DNA from: Fulvia fulva
Taxonomy: Eukaryota; Ascomycota; Dothideomycetes; Mycosphaerellales; Mycosphaerellaceae
Direction: 5' to 3'
Assembly: GCF_020509005.1 (NCBI RefSeq)
Contig: NC_063019.1
Location: 3,348,001 to 3,412,000 of the forward strand
Length of the DNA: 64,000 bases
The notes under the pieces are model-generated. The model saw nothing but the letters and a program-made list of their open reading frames with translations. It was not told the DNA's origin and did not search any database. This document shows, piece after piece, positions 45,117 to 58,022 of the stretch. Every line of letters begins with the position of its first letter. Position 1 is the first letter of the stretch. A program made the position numbers and the translations under genes.

Positions 45117-48100
45117 CTAGAAGCAGTTCAGGCCGCTCTTCTTCTTTTTCTTGCCGGCGTTGAGCTCTTGCATGCGTTGCTCGAGTGCTTGCCGTGCACG
45201 TTCCGCGCGGACACGCATCTCACGCTCTTCCTCGACAGCCTGTAAACTGGCGCGGGAGCTGCTACGCTCCTTGCGCAGACCAACCAGTTCGTCTTCCAAG
45301 CTGTTGCACTTCTTGCGCCAGTTCTCCATTTCGGACTTGGTGCGGTTTGCAGAAGTCTCCAGGTCCACCAGTGCCTCCTCGAGGGTGGCGGTGAGCTGCT
45401 TCTCGGCGAACAGATGCTTCTCGATGGTCCTGATTCTTGACTCTTGCTCTTCCACGAGCTTCTCCATGTGAGAATCTGGTTGCTGAGAAGTATGGCGTGA
45501 AGTGGGTGGCGAACCATTCGTCGGCGTTGGTGAGGTAACCCGCTCAAAGCCATTCGAAGGATTCCCAGTGAGCGGCGAACCTGGCAGGGGAGGAAGTGGT
45601 ATGGATGGAGGAGGTGTAGGCAATGCCGTGGCGCCCGACTTGCGATTGGCTGCAGTCGGGTTACCTGAGCCCGAGCCTGTCCGACCCAAGGCAACGCCGG
45701 CTGCATCTGGCGACAACGAGTCGCGGTTATAGTTGGACGAGTTGTTAGACGCCAACGACATGTGCTTGTATGCCTCGAGTTGTTGCTGTGGAAGAAGGTC
45801 AGCATAGGCCTCTAACAGCTGCCTTTGATGTTCACAACTCACTTCAAGTTGCCGAGCTCTCGCCTTCTGCTCTTCAAGCTCTCTCTCCAATTCCATGCGA
45901 GCTTGCACAGTCTCGGACTGCATCGTCGACAATCGCTTATTAGTCGCTTGATGCGAGTCGTAATTTGAGTTGAGCTGCTCCTCAAGCTCGTCGACAAGCG
46001 CGGCCGCTTTGTTGTATTTGTCCGTCATTTTCTCAAGGTTGGTCGCCTTCTCCTCGCTTACTACCTTGAGTTGACTCATCTCATTTTCCATCTCAACAGA
46101 GCGATTGAGGGCGCTCTGGAGCTCTTCCTGCACTGCTTTTAGCTCGTTGGTCGTCTTGAGATGTCTGCTGTGCAGATCTTTGCCTTCGTCCACGAGACCC
46201 TTGATCTGCTCGTGTAGCTGGGACGAGTCGGTCTTGTAGCCCAAGGCTGATGAAGCATTACCCAACAGACCTGTAATCTCGCCATGGGCATTCTCCAATT
46301 CCTTCTGCAGGTCAGCTGTGACCTGCTCATGCTGCTCCTCAAGTGCTGCGTATCTTGCTTGTTGCTCCTCCATCTCCTTAGTATGGGAAGCCTGCAATGA
46401 TTCGAGACTCTCTTGATGAATTGTCATGGCCGACTTATGCACCTGGAGCTGGTTCTCGAGGTTCTTGACCAATTCTTTGTGGGTGGTGAGCTCCTTCTGC
46501 GTCAGCTCGTGCGAGCTTGAATTGTCGTCAACCTGCTCAAGGATGTTCGCATATGCTTGCTGCAATTGCTCCAGCCTGTGGACTCGCTCATCGGCGATCT
46601 TTCTATGCTCCGTGACCTGTGTGTTCAACGTCTCGACAATCTCTCTGTGCTTGGCGCGCTCCTGCTCCAGCAGCTCAGTTTCACTGAGCCCACCGTTGGT
46701 AGATCGTGCTCCAGCAGTCTTCTCAGCATTGCGCAGTGACTCCTGCAAGTCCGTGATTGTGTTGAGCAGATTCGCTTGCGACGTTGTCATGGTGTCCATA
46801 GCGTCTCTGTGCTTGGTCTCCCAAGAGGTAAGCTCTTCTTTGAGCTTCATCACCTCCTCGTTCTGGACCAGTCGAGAGAGTCTGTTCTCGGCACCACCCG
46901 TTGCCTGTCTGCTTCCGAAAGTGAGCTCTTTGGGCAGCTCCATCGGTGTGACCGGGAAGTTGCCAGGCATCTCGGAGTGTATGCTCTCGTCGACCGGAGT
47001 TGGCAGCTGATTCGAGGCCAGCATTTGCTGATGCTCGGCAAGCGTCGTCTTGAGCTTGTCGACCTCATCCTGCAGCTCCTTCTCGCGCGCTGCGTTCTGC
47101 TCATGGAGGCTTCGGATCTGGCTTTCGCTTTCCATAAGCTGGTCTCGCATTTGGCCAATGACAGTGAAGTCAACAGCAGAAGCCGATGCTGCCGCCATGG
47201 TTGATCGCTCGCGTGTCAGGCCAGCAATAATCTGTTGCTTGTTCTCCATCTCCTTCTTAAGGGTACCGAGTTCAGCTTCCAGAGATGTGACCCTTTCGGA
47301 ACGGGCATGAAGCTCAGTCATGACCAGGCTCAAGTGCTGCTCGAAGCTTTGTCGCACATCCGCTTGATCCTCAAAGTTGTTCAGGACCAAAGTCTTCATG
47401 GACACGTACGATCTGGATGCACGATCAGTATTGTGTCCCAAGAGTTCGTCAGATCTACGGCGCCAGGCGTGCTTTGGCTGGAAGCTGGGCGATGCAGGGA
47501 ACGTGGGCGAGGCAGAGCGGTTGGCGTGTTGTTGCACCTCCTTCTTCAACTCTTCGACTTGGCTCAATGTCGATTCGTGGCGTTGGGCCAAGCTCATGTA
47601 GTTCTTGGTCAGTTCGGTCACGGAGACCTCCTTTTCTGCGTGCAGCTTGCGCAACGTCTCCATTTCCTGCAGCACATCTTCGTGGCCACCAGCAAGCGGC
47701 ACTTGCGCCGGGTCAACGTCCCGCTGAACCTTGATGTCCGGGGGGTTGTTGCTGCGATCACTGCTCGAACTCTGCGGTGTCTTGTCGATGTCTGCGCCAG
47801 AACTCGACTGCTCCCGCGAGGACAACTCCTGCGAAAATGAGCGCGAGGATGAAGGCTGTCCGTCTGTAGCCTTTCCCTCGTCCTCCATCCCCGCCTCCGC
47901 TAAAAAAGAGCTTCGGTTGCTGCTCTCGGCATCCGCTTGTGGAGTCTTTGGTGCCTCCTTGTCGTACTCCAATTTCGCCAGTGTCTCCAGTGCAGTACGG
48001 TACTTCTGTTGGAGAATACTGTAGTCTGTGAGAACAGCCTCATGGTCTGATCGCAGCTCGAAGAACTCTGACGATAGGCTCTCGAGCTTCTCTGCCATAA

Positions 48101-50599
48101 ACTCGTTCTGGTCAGGGCTGCTAGCGTTCTCTGGTGCAGGCAACACGTTATCAGGAACGTCAGAACCTGCCTGGTCCGCATTGGTGTGAACGCTGGTTGG
48201 TGATTCTGTGGTTCGAAATGGATCGTAATTGTCAGCGTGGCCGTTCAGCTCGGGGCTCACTGAGCGCGAGTGCACGCCATTCGTCTTTGGCTGTTGTGCT
48301 CGGTCGCCGTCCAATTCGCCCAGAAGATTGTCGAGTCGGCCAATGCTCCTCTGTCGCTCCACGACATGTTCCAGACGGTCAATCTCGCGCTGCATGATCT
48401 CTTGATCTTGCTCCGCCTCTGCAAGACGCTCTTCGAGTGTGGATATGTAATCTTCGGCGCCGACTTCGCTTTCACGCACACGCAGAAGCTCCTTCCTAAG
48501 CTCAGCGATCATGGTGTCCTTGCGCTCCTCTTCTCCGGTCGCGCCTTCCATCTTGTCCTCGAGATCACGAGTGTACGAATCATAGTTCGCCTCACGCTCC
48601 ATGTACTTTGAGACGCGTGCCTGCAGTTGCTGCTGGATTGTGTCCATGTATGCGATTCGGGTTTCCTTCTCCATGAGTGTGCTTTCGGTGCTTGCCAACG
48701 ATGCGCGCGTCTTCGACAGCGAACTCTCGAGGCTTTGAATGGTCTTCTCATACTCCAGAACCACAGCTTCGACAGCTTCCGCGAACGAGTTCGACCTCTT
48801 GATACGCTCGCTTGCATTCTCCCCGATAGCTTCGTTCAGCAACGGCGTATCTGCGCTTTCGCTGTCCCTGCTTTTGGAGATCTCTGCAATGAGCTTCGCG
48901 TGTCTTTGACTGAGCGCATTGTAGTTCTCTTGCATGTCCATGAGCTGTGTATGAAGCTCGGCCTCCTTTCCGCCACGTCGTTCGGGTCGATCGCTCTTCT
49001 CGACGGTCTTGTCGGTTCGATCGATTTGGCCACGTAGGAAACTGACTTCTGCGCGAAGTCGGTCGATCGCTGCTTGTTTGTCGCCTTCTTCGTGCGTCTG
49101 CTGGATGATGGGCTTGCTCTGAATCGCTCGTGCGCGCTGTGCGTAGTGGACGGTGTTGAGGGTCTCGCTGAGGTGGAATATGGCCGGTGTGACACACGCA
49201 ACCATGAAAGTGATGGCATTGCCTCCCAAAGAGTCTTGTAACAGCCGCGTGAGCTTCGAGTCGCGATACGAGATGTGTCCTTGACCTTGCTTCGTAGAAA
49301 GCTGTGAGATGACCTTGCCCAGACTCGCGAGGCCAGCGTTGATCGAGATACCCTCCTTTGCTCGGTCGCCAGTTGCACCAGTGTTCTTCAGACGTTCACT
49401 GCCAGCCAAATCCACAAAATGCAACTTGCTATCGATTGTGACGATGCCGTCACCATTCTGAGCAGCGGCAGCGGCCAGGGTCTCTACTGGCATCGATCTC
49501 CGCTTGTCGAGTTTCGGTGTAGGTGGCACGGCTGCGTCCGACTTCTTCTGTATGAGCTGAAGACTGAAAACAGCATGAGATCGGGAGGAACGAGCGTTGA
49601 TTGCCGTGGCATCCGTTTGTCGAATCGACGAACCGAAGTTGAGGGCGTTGAGCACATCTTCAGCTGAATTGATTGGAACCTGGGTCAATCCGGTAAGCAT
49701 GATACGGCCTTTGGTATCTTCTCGGATCGCGATCGTAGCTCTGTCCTGATGCGGCACCGACTCCGGTACGAGCAGGTCTCGTAGTTGCTCGTGGTAGATC
49801 TCGACGTATGTTGCCCGTAGTTCCCAGTCTTTTGAGCCAGCGTTGGCAGCCTTTGCAAGGCTTCCCAACGTCGGTAAGGGTTGGGTCGAGTATCGCTTCG
49901 GTGTCTGGAGGCCCGATTGTTTCGGGGGAGTACCACTGAGTTTATCGAACAAGAGCTGGGCTGCGCGTGGTACAATGCCTTGATTCTCTGCCATGTCTTG
50001 GTCCTGCGGTCCTGATGTACCCATCGTGTAGGACTTTCCAGCGCCTGACTGGCCGTACGCGAGAATGGAGACGTTGTAGCCCTTGACAAAGGACGAGACT
50101 CCGTCACTGACATACTCCCACACTCCATCCTGGGTGGTGTCTTCGTCAAAGACGCGGTCGAATACAAAGAGCTTCTTGTCGTGGTTCTGTGTCTGGACGA
50201 GGAGGTTTGTGCGGTTGGAGACTTCGCATGTGCTCTCTCGAAAGCGCTGTGGTATGAGGTCGAATCCAGGGTCGGAGGGTTTCAGCGGCGGTCGTACCCG
50301 TACAGCTAGTTGGTGAAACAGTCAGTACAGCGTACCAAGGTATCGTCGTCGTCGTCGCCGTCGCCGTCGTCGTCGTCGTCGCGTGCCATGTGGTGCCATG
50401 CTGTATACATACCAACTTTGACCGCGGTCTTGGTGCCCTCGTCGTCGCTGATCCGGCTGGCGGCATCGGCGATGCGACTCGAGTTGCGGGCATGCTGTCG
50501 CATGGTCGCGGAGTTGCGCCGTTGACCGTTGGGTGCGAATGTGGTGGTGGACGGGGAGGTGGAAGAGGAAGCGTCGACATGGGAAGCAGGAGGCTCCAT
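45117..50599 (-). CDS. Long coiled-coil kinesin motor protein (kinesin-4-like)
   Basis: A microtubule motor with an N-terminal ATPase. Two exons (50599-50413, 50305-45117; 107-nt intron) give 1791 residues. The motor spans about residues 57-460: AVRVRPPL, the P-loop GQSGAGKSYT near 147-156 (Ser where most kinesins have Thr after Lys), switch I NARSSRSHAVFSL, switch II FVDLAGSERLK and the YRDSKLTRLLQDSLGGN segment. The remaining about 1300 residues are almost continuous heptad-type coiled coil with Ser/Pro-rich breaks, ending KKKKSGLNCF. Motor plus very long stalk and no recognisable cargo domain fits a kinesin-4/KIF21-type protein, but subfamily assignment is tentative. In-frame Mets upstream at 50611 and 50662 could be earlier starts. 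Confidence 0.92.
50344..50382. repeat. CGT trinucleotide microsatellite in kinesin intron 1
   Basis: About 13 CGT-type units with two CGC interruptions lie inside the only intron of the kinesin gene. On the coding strand it reads as a GAC/ACG repeat. It is likely length-polymorphic. Confidence 0.85.
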
Positions 50600-52516
50600 T
50601 GTCCCCTGCATGGCTAATCTGTCGGTCGAGATCCTTCCGAGCTGGCAGAGCAGGGGCGGCACAAGCGAGCAAACGTCGCCAGGCCTCTTGAGTGGTGGTG
50701 AGGCCGCGCGGAAGTTGGTTGCAGAGGCCGAGAGTTGGAGTTGTCAGGGATATGTGGCAAAGACTGACAACAACACGGCGGACAGTCTCGTGCTGTTATT
50801 GCGCACGACCGTCCGCGAGAAGTGCACCCGCGCGCGACTCGTATGGCATGGAAAGTGTCGAGACTCGAGAGAGGGTGCAAGGGTGGAACAATTGATGGCA
50901 GGGGACTTGAGCTTGGGTGTTGGCGCAGCGCTGATCAAGCATAAAAGCCGCCGCCACCGACACCCACAGTGACAGTGACAGTGACAGTGAATGCAAACAA
51001 TGGGATATGGCGGTGACGAGATGGAAGTGGGAGTGGTGGTGAGTGGGAGACGTCGACGCGCGCAACTGTTGGCGCTATTCATCCATCAGGCGACGCGCAA
51101 CAGGAAGGTCGGTGTTTCTTTCCGTCGGCGCCTTCCAGCTAGCGGTCGTCGGGTGGCGGAGCAAGCTACCTAGATATCCACTCCACTCTGCCTCCTGCAT
51201 GAAACGCCTTATGAAAGCCAGCAACATGAAACACACTCTCCAACGCCATACTTCAGCTTTCCAGCCTCGACTCGCGCCCGCAGGCAGCACTTCACTGACC
51301 ACGCGCCGCACGATTGCTGCCACCGCAAACACTGACAGCTAACGGTGTGGCATACATGTCGTTCCATCATAAGATGAACTTGTGTCAGCACCAGGAACAA
51401 GAAACAACAGCACAGCTCTAGAAGCTGTCTCGCTCACACGTTTGTGTTTGTGTTCGTGTTCTTGTGCTGGCGGCCGACGGAACCAAGTTCCTATCGGAGC
51501 TTCTCGGAAAGATCGTCTCACCTCGGCTGGACCCCGACTGGAAGCAGTGGAACCGTGGGAACTAACTGACCTGTCGAAACCGGGCATACGCCAACGTTCG
51601 CCCCGCGAAGCACTCCTCACTAACAACCAGAAAGGCACGAGGGTCGCGCTGATGATAGTCTGAGGCTCTTGTCGGCCACTTTGCACCACTTGGCTGCATC
51701 CACAGTCGACTTCCCCTATCCAGTCCAAGCTCGAGCTCGACTTCTTTCATCGGCTCTTTCTCTCTGTTTCCTGGTACGCGGTAACATCTTTCCACACGGG
51801 GCGTCGGCGCTGGGCGCTTTGTTTCGAGCCGTTGGAAGTCTATCTTCACTTACTCCATACACACATTCGGCAATCTCACCACTTCCTCCCTGCGCTTGCG
51901 CCGAGCTATCGACGAGACAGCTCGCCATGCATTGAAAAGGAGCTGTCACGAACAAGTATTCGACGCCATTCTCTTGTGGTTGGTGCATGTTCTTCGGACT
52001 TGATATTGTGCCGCAAAAATGTCAAAAACAGCTTCAACCGACATCATCCAACTCTTCCACGCGCTTTATTACTGGCAGCATGCTTGCAACCACGAAGATA
52101 CAGTACCAGCTGTGCCGCTGCTCAATCAAAGCTGAGTAATAGCCTTGTCAACCATTCAACGGTACAAGGCCGAAAAGCTCGCTCTCGTACGGCTCCACTG
52201 GAAGGGAGATTGTTCGACTCACTCCACACTTATCGTACTGTGCGAGCATAGCCGCGAAGAAAATGCTGTTCAGCTTGCACAGCCCTGGGCGCTTTGCAAT
52301 AATGATTGATCAATTAACCGTGTGATGGCTTTGTAGAACAGCTGACGCAAATGGCTACAGCGCCATTGTAAAGACCGTTTACTGTTCAGCTAACTAACAT
52401 TGTCCTCTCTGATTTTCTCCCCCTATGTAGCCCAAAAAGAACGACAGACGCAGATCCAACTCAAGCCAATACACTACTTACTACCCACTCCCTTTCCAGC
52501 CATCACGATCCACCCC
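50600..52516. other. Intergenic region upstream of kinesin, no supported gene
   Basis: This contains the kinesin promoter and the 3' side of the secreted-protein gene. A perfect CAGTGA hexamer repeat of four units lies at 50967-50990. Overlapping ORFs on both strands (for example 51339-51728 minus) show no recognisable motif. Confidence 0.5.
50967..50990. repeat. CAGTGA hexanucleotide tandem repeat
   Basis: Four perfect copies of a 6-bp unit lie in the kinesin upstream region. Confidence 0.85.
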
Positions 52517-53597
52517 TTAGGAAACCGTACACAACACGGCAAAAACCTTGGTCGGCGTCCCGAAATCACACCCATTGTTATACCCAAACAAATCCCCAAC
52601 CGGCTTCTTTCCCTGCGGATCCGAGAACGCCTGGCACTGCACCTTCTGAATCTGCCACTCGCAGTCTTCGCAAGGGTCGTTGTCGGGGAACTTGATTTGG
52701 CTGCAGGTTGTGTCGTAGGGGTAGAGTGTGTTGAGGGGGATGGAGTATTGGTCGTTGTCGAAGTGGAGGGGGATTTGGTTGGAGACTGGGAGGGGGTTAG
52801 ACTGGGTGGAATTGATGGGATTGATTAGTGGGGGGGGGGGGGTGAGGGGACGTACCACTGAAGGAACCCTTGTAGAAGCCGCCGGCGGTGTTGGCGGTGT
52901 GGGAGCTGTGGGAGCCGCTGTTGTGGTTGCCGTATTCGTCGGAGCTTTGGTAGTTGTAGCTTTGGGAGCTGCTTGACCAGGTGTGCCATTGGCCTAGAGA
53001 TGGCACTCAGACGTCGCTCTTGTAAGGTCATGTATTGTGGTGCAAAACTTACCGTTGACGTGGTACTGCCACTGCTGTTCATTACATCTCATCTGGTGGC
53101 CATCCCAAGAACCCGTCTGGCCATCTTTACATGAACTGTGGAAGTTGTAACCTATGCATCGCTCGCTAGTCAGCACCAATTTCAAAGCATTCTCATACCC
53201 ATAAATAGTACTCACCACCATTTCCACCACCATTTCCACCACCATTTCCACCCCTTCCTCCACTCCTACCTCCTCCTCCTCCTCCTCCTCCTCCTCCACC
53301 AACACGACGGTTCGTAAATCCGCCACCGTACCCACCGCGTCCACCGCCTTGGCCCCAGGAAGCATGTTGACCGATTTGACCGCGTCCTCCTCCTCCTCCT
53401 CCTCCTCCTCCATGACCTCCGCTGCCACCGGTGTAGCTGTCATAGTTGTAGCGTCCACTTCCACCTCCATGGCCTCCTCCGCCGCCGTAGTTCTGCAGGT
53501 GGTCGCCACATTCGCCGCATTCTTCGCCTTGGGTAGCTTGCTCGCTGGCGAAGGCGAGCAGGACGAACGCCGCGGTCAGGAGGGCTGGGATATACAT
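52517..53597 (-). CDS. Secreted glycine-rich, cysteine-containing protein (unknown function)
   Basis: Four exons (53597-53216, 53151-53053, 52993-52856, 52785-52517) with consistent GT-AG borders and phases give 295 residues. The N-terminus MYIPALLTAAFVLLAFASEQA is a typical signal peptide, with likely cleavage near Ala17-Ser18. Residues about 38-128 are almost pure Gly with Arg, Asn and Tyr spaced in (GGGGGHGGGSGRYN type), as in structural cell-wall or matrix proteins. The C-terminal half is ordinary sequence with eight of the ten cysteines (SSCKDG, MRCNEQ, TTCSQ, DPCEDC, VQC, NGC, LC). Possibly it is a cell-wall-associated or host-interface protein; no known domain is recognised. Intron 3 carries a run of 13 G on the plus strand (52830-52842). 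Confidence 0.75.
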
Positions 53598-55559
53598 CGT
53601 GCTTGAGGAACGAGCGTAGCGGTACTAGCGGAGAGGATTGGTGTAGGAGGGACGATGGGAAGCGGGTATCTTCAGATGTGTGCAGCGAGCGAGTGGCTTT
53701 GCGTTGAGGCCTTGAGGACTGCAGGGAGATGATGGAGAAGAGGCGCTTGCTTGGATGGCTGATGATGGATGGAGAGGGTTTTGAGGACCTTTATGTATGC
53801 GCCTCGCGTCCCACGCCTCTGGACTCAACGCACTCGACTGCTCAATGCGAGAGAGACGGCGAGAGCTCGTGCCCCTTCCACCACTTGCATAGCCCCGTAA
53901 CTTCACGATGCGCAGATACGAACACCTCATATGACGCCTGAGCCACGGATGCATGCTCAATAAGTCTTCCATGTCAGGTCCAAGTGTGTTGACCGGAGGT
54001 CAAAGCACTATAGGCAACATCAGCCTGAACCACCTGTTAGGACGAGATCCATGGATACTGCCGCCTGCAGACGCATAGAGACAACCTATATGGAGCTCCC
54101 CATCCATTCTCCATCCGTGCAGAAGTGCTCTGGACGGCAAGTATAGACTGACACGAGAGCACCGACATGGGTTGCGAACGAATGCGAGGAAGGCTTATAC
54201 AGCTCACCGTATCAGGGCATCTTCATTATCCGATCCAAAAGTAGCAAATCTGCAGTAACGATGGCATCTGCAATTCAGGTATCTTCCCATGACAGTAGTT
54301 CGTGTCGCGTAACAGGAGGCCGAAATTGGATTACAGACACAAGGCCCGGCACGGCGTGGCATCGGTGCTTGGGTGGATATTCCGGGCGTGAGCAGTTGAT
54401 GGTACTGTAGCTACTGTAGCTACCGACCGTGGTTCGTCACATGCTTGGGCGGCGTATAGGTGTGAAGAATGGGCTAGAAGCTGTGATGAGCCCTTGTCTC
54501 GATGTCTATTCTGAGTTGATAGATCCACTGCAAGGGCGCCGATTGGTTGGGGTGACAGGGTTGGTTCTAGGGAGCGGATAGTCCGGAGGGCGTTCCAGAA
54601 CATGTGGTCGACACGTGATCGTGGTGGAACGTCAGTCGTCCGTGTGCCTGCGATATACATGTAGCCCGACAGGCTATGGTCGAGTCAACTTTGTGTGTGG
54701 CGCTGCGCCTTCGTTCAAATCTCAATGCATCTTTGCCCAGCTCAATGGCACATTCAGCATCGAGAAGCGACGACAGTCATCTGCGGATGTGCCGGTAACG
54801 AAGCTGCATTGGTCATATCGTAACAATAGTAAGACGCGCATTCTTGCTAGGTTGAGTACACCGTGTGCGCTTCGTAGCTCGGGTCAGCTTGGAGTCCGTA
54901 AGATTCGAAGGAAAGGAGACGAGCTCAACAAAAGCTCGATCTTGCTCAGGTTCTGAAACAGGTACGAAAACCTTAGTCGTAGTTGTCGTGCGGTCTAACG
55001 AGCAGAGGTGAATGAAGAATGGATCAGAGGACGAGGCCAGTAGTACATCAAGTCGTTGCGGTTGCGGTGTTCTTCGCGGTCGCTGTACTGGCCCTCGAGA
55101 AGTGTCGGCCCCAGTGAAAGGATGACCGCATGTCATGCTGTCCTGGAACATGTCCGATCAAGAAGGTTAGAGACCAACTTGGCCATGCAGAGCTCAAGTT
55201 CGTCACATGCGCTATATTGGCATCCATTTTCGACACCACGCAGCCTTCCGGGCACGGTGACCGACCGAGGATCCAGGAGTCGTTGCACACATGGATTTTG
55301 GCCTTTGCTGAACTTCTCCATTTGTATGGGTATCACACTAATCCTACACCAATGCTATCATACAGACCTGTGACTGTCGTCTAGGTTCATTCTTCCTGGA
55401 GTCGTGCCCGCATAACACCTGCATATCTGCGCGTCCAGAATCATCTGCCGAAGTCATGCCTCATCATGCGCTGCTGCCACGCGTCTTTCCTCGCAAGTCG
55501 CCGTCCAGTGGAGCGCGAATCCATATCGTTACATACCCAAGGTCTTCCGTCGGTGGCAT
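53598..55559. other. Intergenic region, no supported gene
   Basis: About 2 kb lies between the secreted-protein start and the phosphatase 3' end. Short ORFs on both strands (54331-54660 minus, 54813-55151 minus and others) lack recognisable features. The first few hundred bases are the secreted-protein promoter. Confidence 0.5.
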
Positions 55560-57052
55560 CTACAAGAAGTACTCGCCACGGCCTTGTCGTCCAGCGGGTA
55601 CTGCTCGCCTGTGGTCCGGCACGGCGCTGAAAATCTTGAAGTCGGGATTCAGGTCCTCTCCAAGTGTCATTATGCTGGCGACGTTGCCGCAGCGGTAACA
55701 GTAGTTTGGCGCGGACCAGACTGTGACAACATCTTGGGATGCAAAGTGATATTTGTATCCTTCGTTGACCAGCTGATGCGCACGCGCGATAAGTTGAAGG
55801 TTGTTGACGTGATTGAACTAGATTCGGTCAGCGAAGGTCCTTCAAGAAGGGAGGCAATCTTGACTTACCTCGCTGGACACCTTGTCTCCAAACAACCACC
55901 CAGCACCTCTGGGCGACACTGCCCACGTATCGACCTCTTCTGGATCACTCCATACAAGATCGCAAAAGGCGCCTTCGTGTGGAATCTCCTGTGCTCTCGC
56001 AACGACTCTGATCTGATCGAGTGTGCGAATCTCAGGCGAAAGACCACCGTGCACGCAAAGCACTTTGCCGTCAATTATGGCTGCTAGAGCCAGAAAGTCA
56101 AAGACCTGGCAGCACGACTTCCACACACTTGCGTTGCCGTATTTCTGCTGGCATTCTTCGTAGAAGCCGTACACTTGTGTAATCTGGCGCGATTCGTGGT
56201 TTCCCCGGACCAGGGTGACTTTGTCAGGAAATCTGTTGATGGATCAGTACAGCTCTCAGCACAACGCGATTCACGTAACGTTACGTACTTTGCCTTCAAA
56301 CACATGAGCAGTGTAAATGTCTCCAAGGAGAAGTAACCTCGATCCACAAAGTCTCCCAGGAATACGAAGTTTTGCAGGCCATTTGTATGGTCAACTTTGT
56401 TGCTCTGTGCCGTGCTCTTACTTCGACTTGGCTCAGGACTCCTAACACCCACGCCGCTGTCTTCGCTCCCATCATCCTCAATATCCTCACCCTCGTCAAC
56501 AGACTCGTTCATGCTGCGGCTTCTCATGCGACCTCGTCGTTCCTCGTCATCAGCACCGCCGGGCTCAGACCCGTCCTCCGATGCAGCCGATGTATATGCG
56601 CTGTCCTTCTGAAAGCGACGCTTCATCTTCCTTTTCACCTTCGGGTCTGTGATCTGTGTAGGAGGCTCGAGATCCGATGCACTGAACATAGCCGCGCCGC
56701 CACTGCTCATACTGGTCCGTTTCGATCTCGCCTCCTTCTCTCGCGCTGTTGCCGCTGCCGCTGCCGCTCGCTCGTCCACTTCGCCGGGCATGCCGCCGGC
56801 CACGTTGAATAGCTCCAGCAAATCATAGAACTGACCATGGATATCTCCGCACACTGTGACGGGTGCTTGTACAGGTTGGATATTGCTCTCTTCCATCAGG
56901 CATTCTTTGACAATCTCGCACAGGCGCTTCATGTCAGCTTCGGGCAGGTAGCGACATAGTTTGGCTTGCTCGAGCCATTCATCAGGTCCAGCATTCGATG
57001 TGAGCACCGCAGGACCAGGCTGCGGTACATCCGAGTCTCGTTCGCGTACCAT
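55560..57052 (-). CDS. PPG1: PP2A-like serine/threonine phosphatase catalytic subunit, Ppg1 type
   Basis: A metal-dependent Ser/Thr phosphatase; in yeast Ppg1 works with the Far/STRIPAK-type complex and in glycogen control. Three exons (57052-56289, 56232-55869, 55817-55560; introns of 56 and 51 nt) give 461 residues. Catalytic motifs are complete: GDIHGQ (69-74), GDFVDRG (233-239) and GNHE after the first intron, then a VCVHGG-type [10 protein letters not shown] and [12 protein letters not shown]. The C-terminus ends EYFL, close to the PP2A tail DYFL that is methylated. Residues about 91-227 are a low-complexity charged insertion between the first two metal-binding motifs; from memory such insertions occur in filamentous-fungal Ppg1. 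The single YCYRCGN motif is typical of PP2A-like enzymes. Confidence 0.92.
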
Positions 57053-58022
57053 AATCGATGGCTATCCACAGAACCGCAAGGTGGTGGGTGGTCACGAGGG
57101 CAAGTCGGTGATCTCCTGGACGGCCGATATGGTAGGCGATTTGGCTGAGATGTTGGTGAGTAGTATATGTAGGTGTACTGTAGGCCTTGGGAGTGTCAAA
57201 TGCTGTGATGGAAGTCCCGATCACGTCTCGGGCAGTTTCACGGTGTTGTCGAAACACCGTCGACGTGGAGCAGCACCCTCAGGCTCCCGATCTCCCTCGT
57301 GGCTGATCTCCACAAAGTCATGGTCACATGATGACCCACGCGCTCGGTACAGTCGGCCGACGGCGATTAGTGTTCACTTTCACTTTCACTTTCACATGAC
57401 AACATACCATACGACCCCATCTCATCGGAACCACTGCAAGGCCATCTCGCAGTTGGACCAGAGTTTCGCAATGATGCGTGCGGCACAGCGAGATCATTGC
57501 CAGCGTCTCCTGGACGGTCTGAAACGAACAAACGGATCATCATCTTGGGAGCGAATCTAGCACATTGCCATGCAGTATCTCGTGGCAACTTGCCAGTATG
57601 GCTGATCTGCTAAGCAAATCCTCTCCATAGGTACTTAGAGTACTTGGGATACTGACAAGAAGATCCTCTGCGACAGCCTGCCTCGAAACACCTGTACGAC
57701 CAGATATGTAGGTGATAAAGACATGTTGATCCCCTTGATAGTCCTTCAAAGCACTTCAACATCGTGGAGTGAGACGCATCGACGACTCATCAGCACATGC
57801 TCTGATACTTCAGCATCAAAATTTGAAGAGCATCAAGTGCTCATTCCCACATGCTACCACATGCATTCTAGCGATGAGCATATGCTCCGCGGCAAAATTG
57901 CCTTCCAGTTCTCGCCTACTGTCGCTTTCATCTGCAGCCATACGCACCTCCTTTACGACTAGCACTCTACCATTCATCCATCCACCACACACCAACCACC
58001 ACCAACCACCACCAACTCCATT
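57053..58022. other. Intergenic region with hexamer repeat, no supported gene
   Basis: This holds the promoters of the phosphatase and of the F-box-like gene, which are divergent. A TTCACT-type hexamer repeat of nearly four units lies at 57373-57395. ACCACC repeats directly precede the F-box start. Nothing else is recognised. Confidence 0.5.

Noticed and set aside
45117..45150. Possible CAAX prenylation signal at the kinesin C-terminus (GLNCF)
   Set aside because: The Cys is second from the end, not fourth, so it does not fit a CAAX box.
45128..49378. Several long ORFs in other frames of the kinesin gene
   Set aside because: Arg/Ser-rich shadow frames of a GC-rich coiled-coil coding region.
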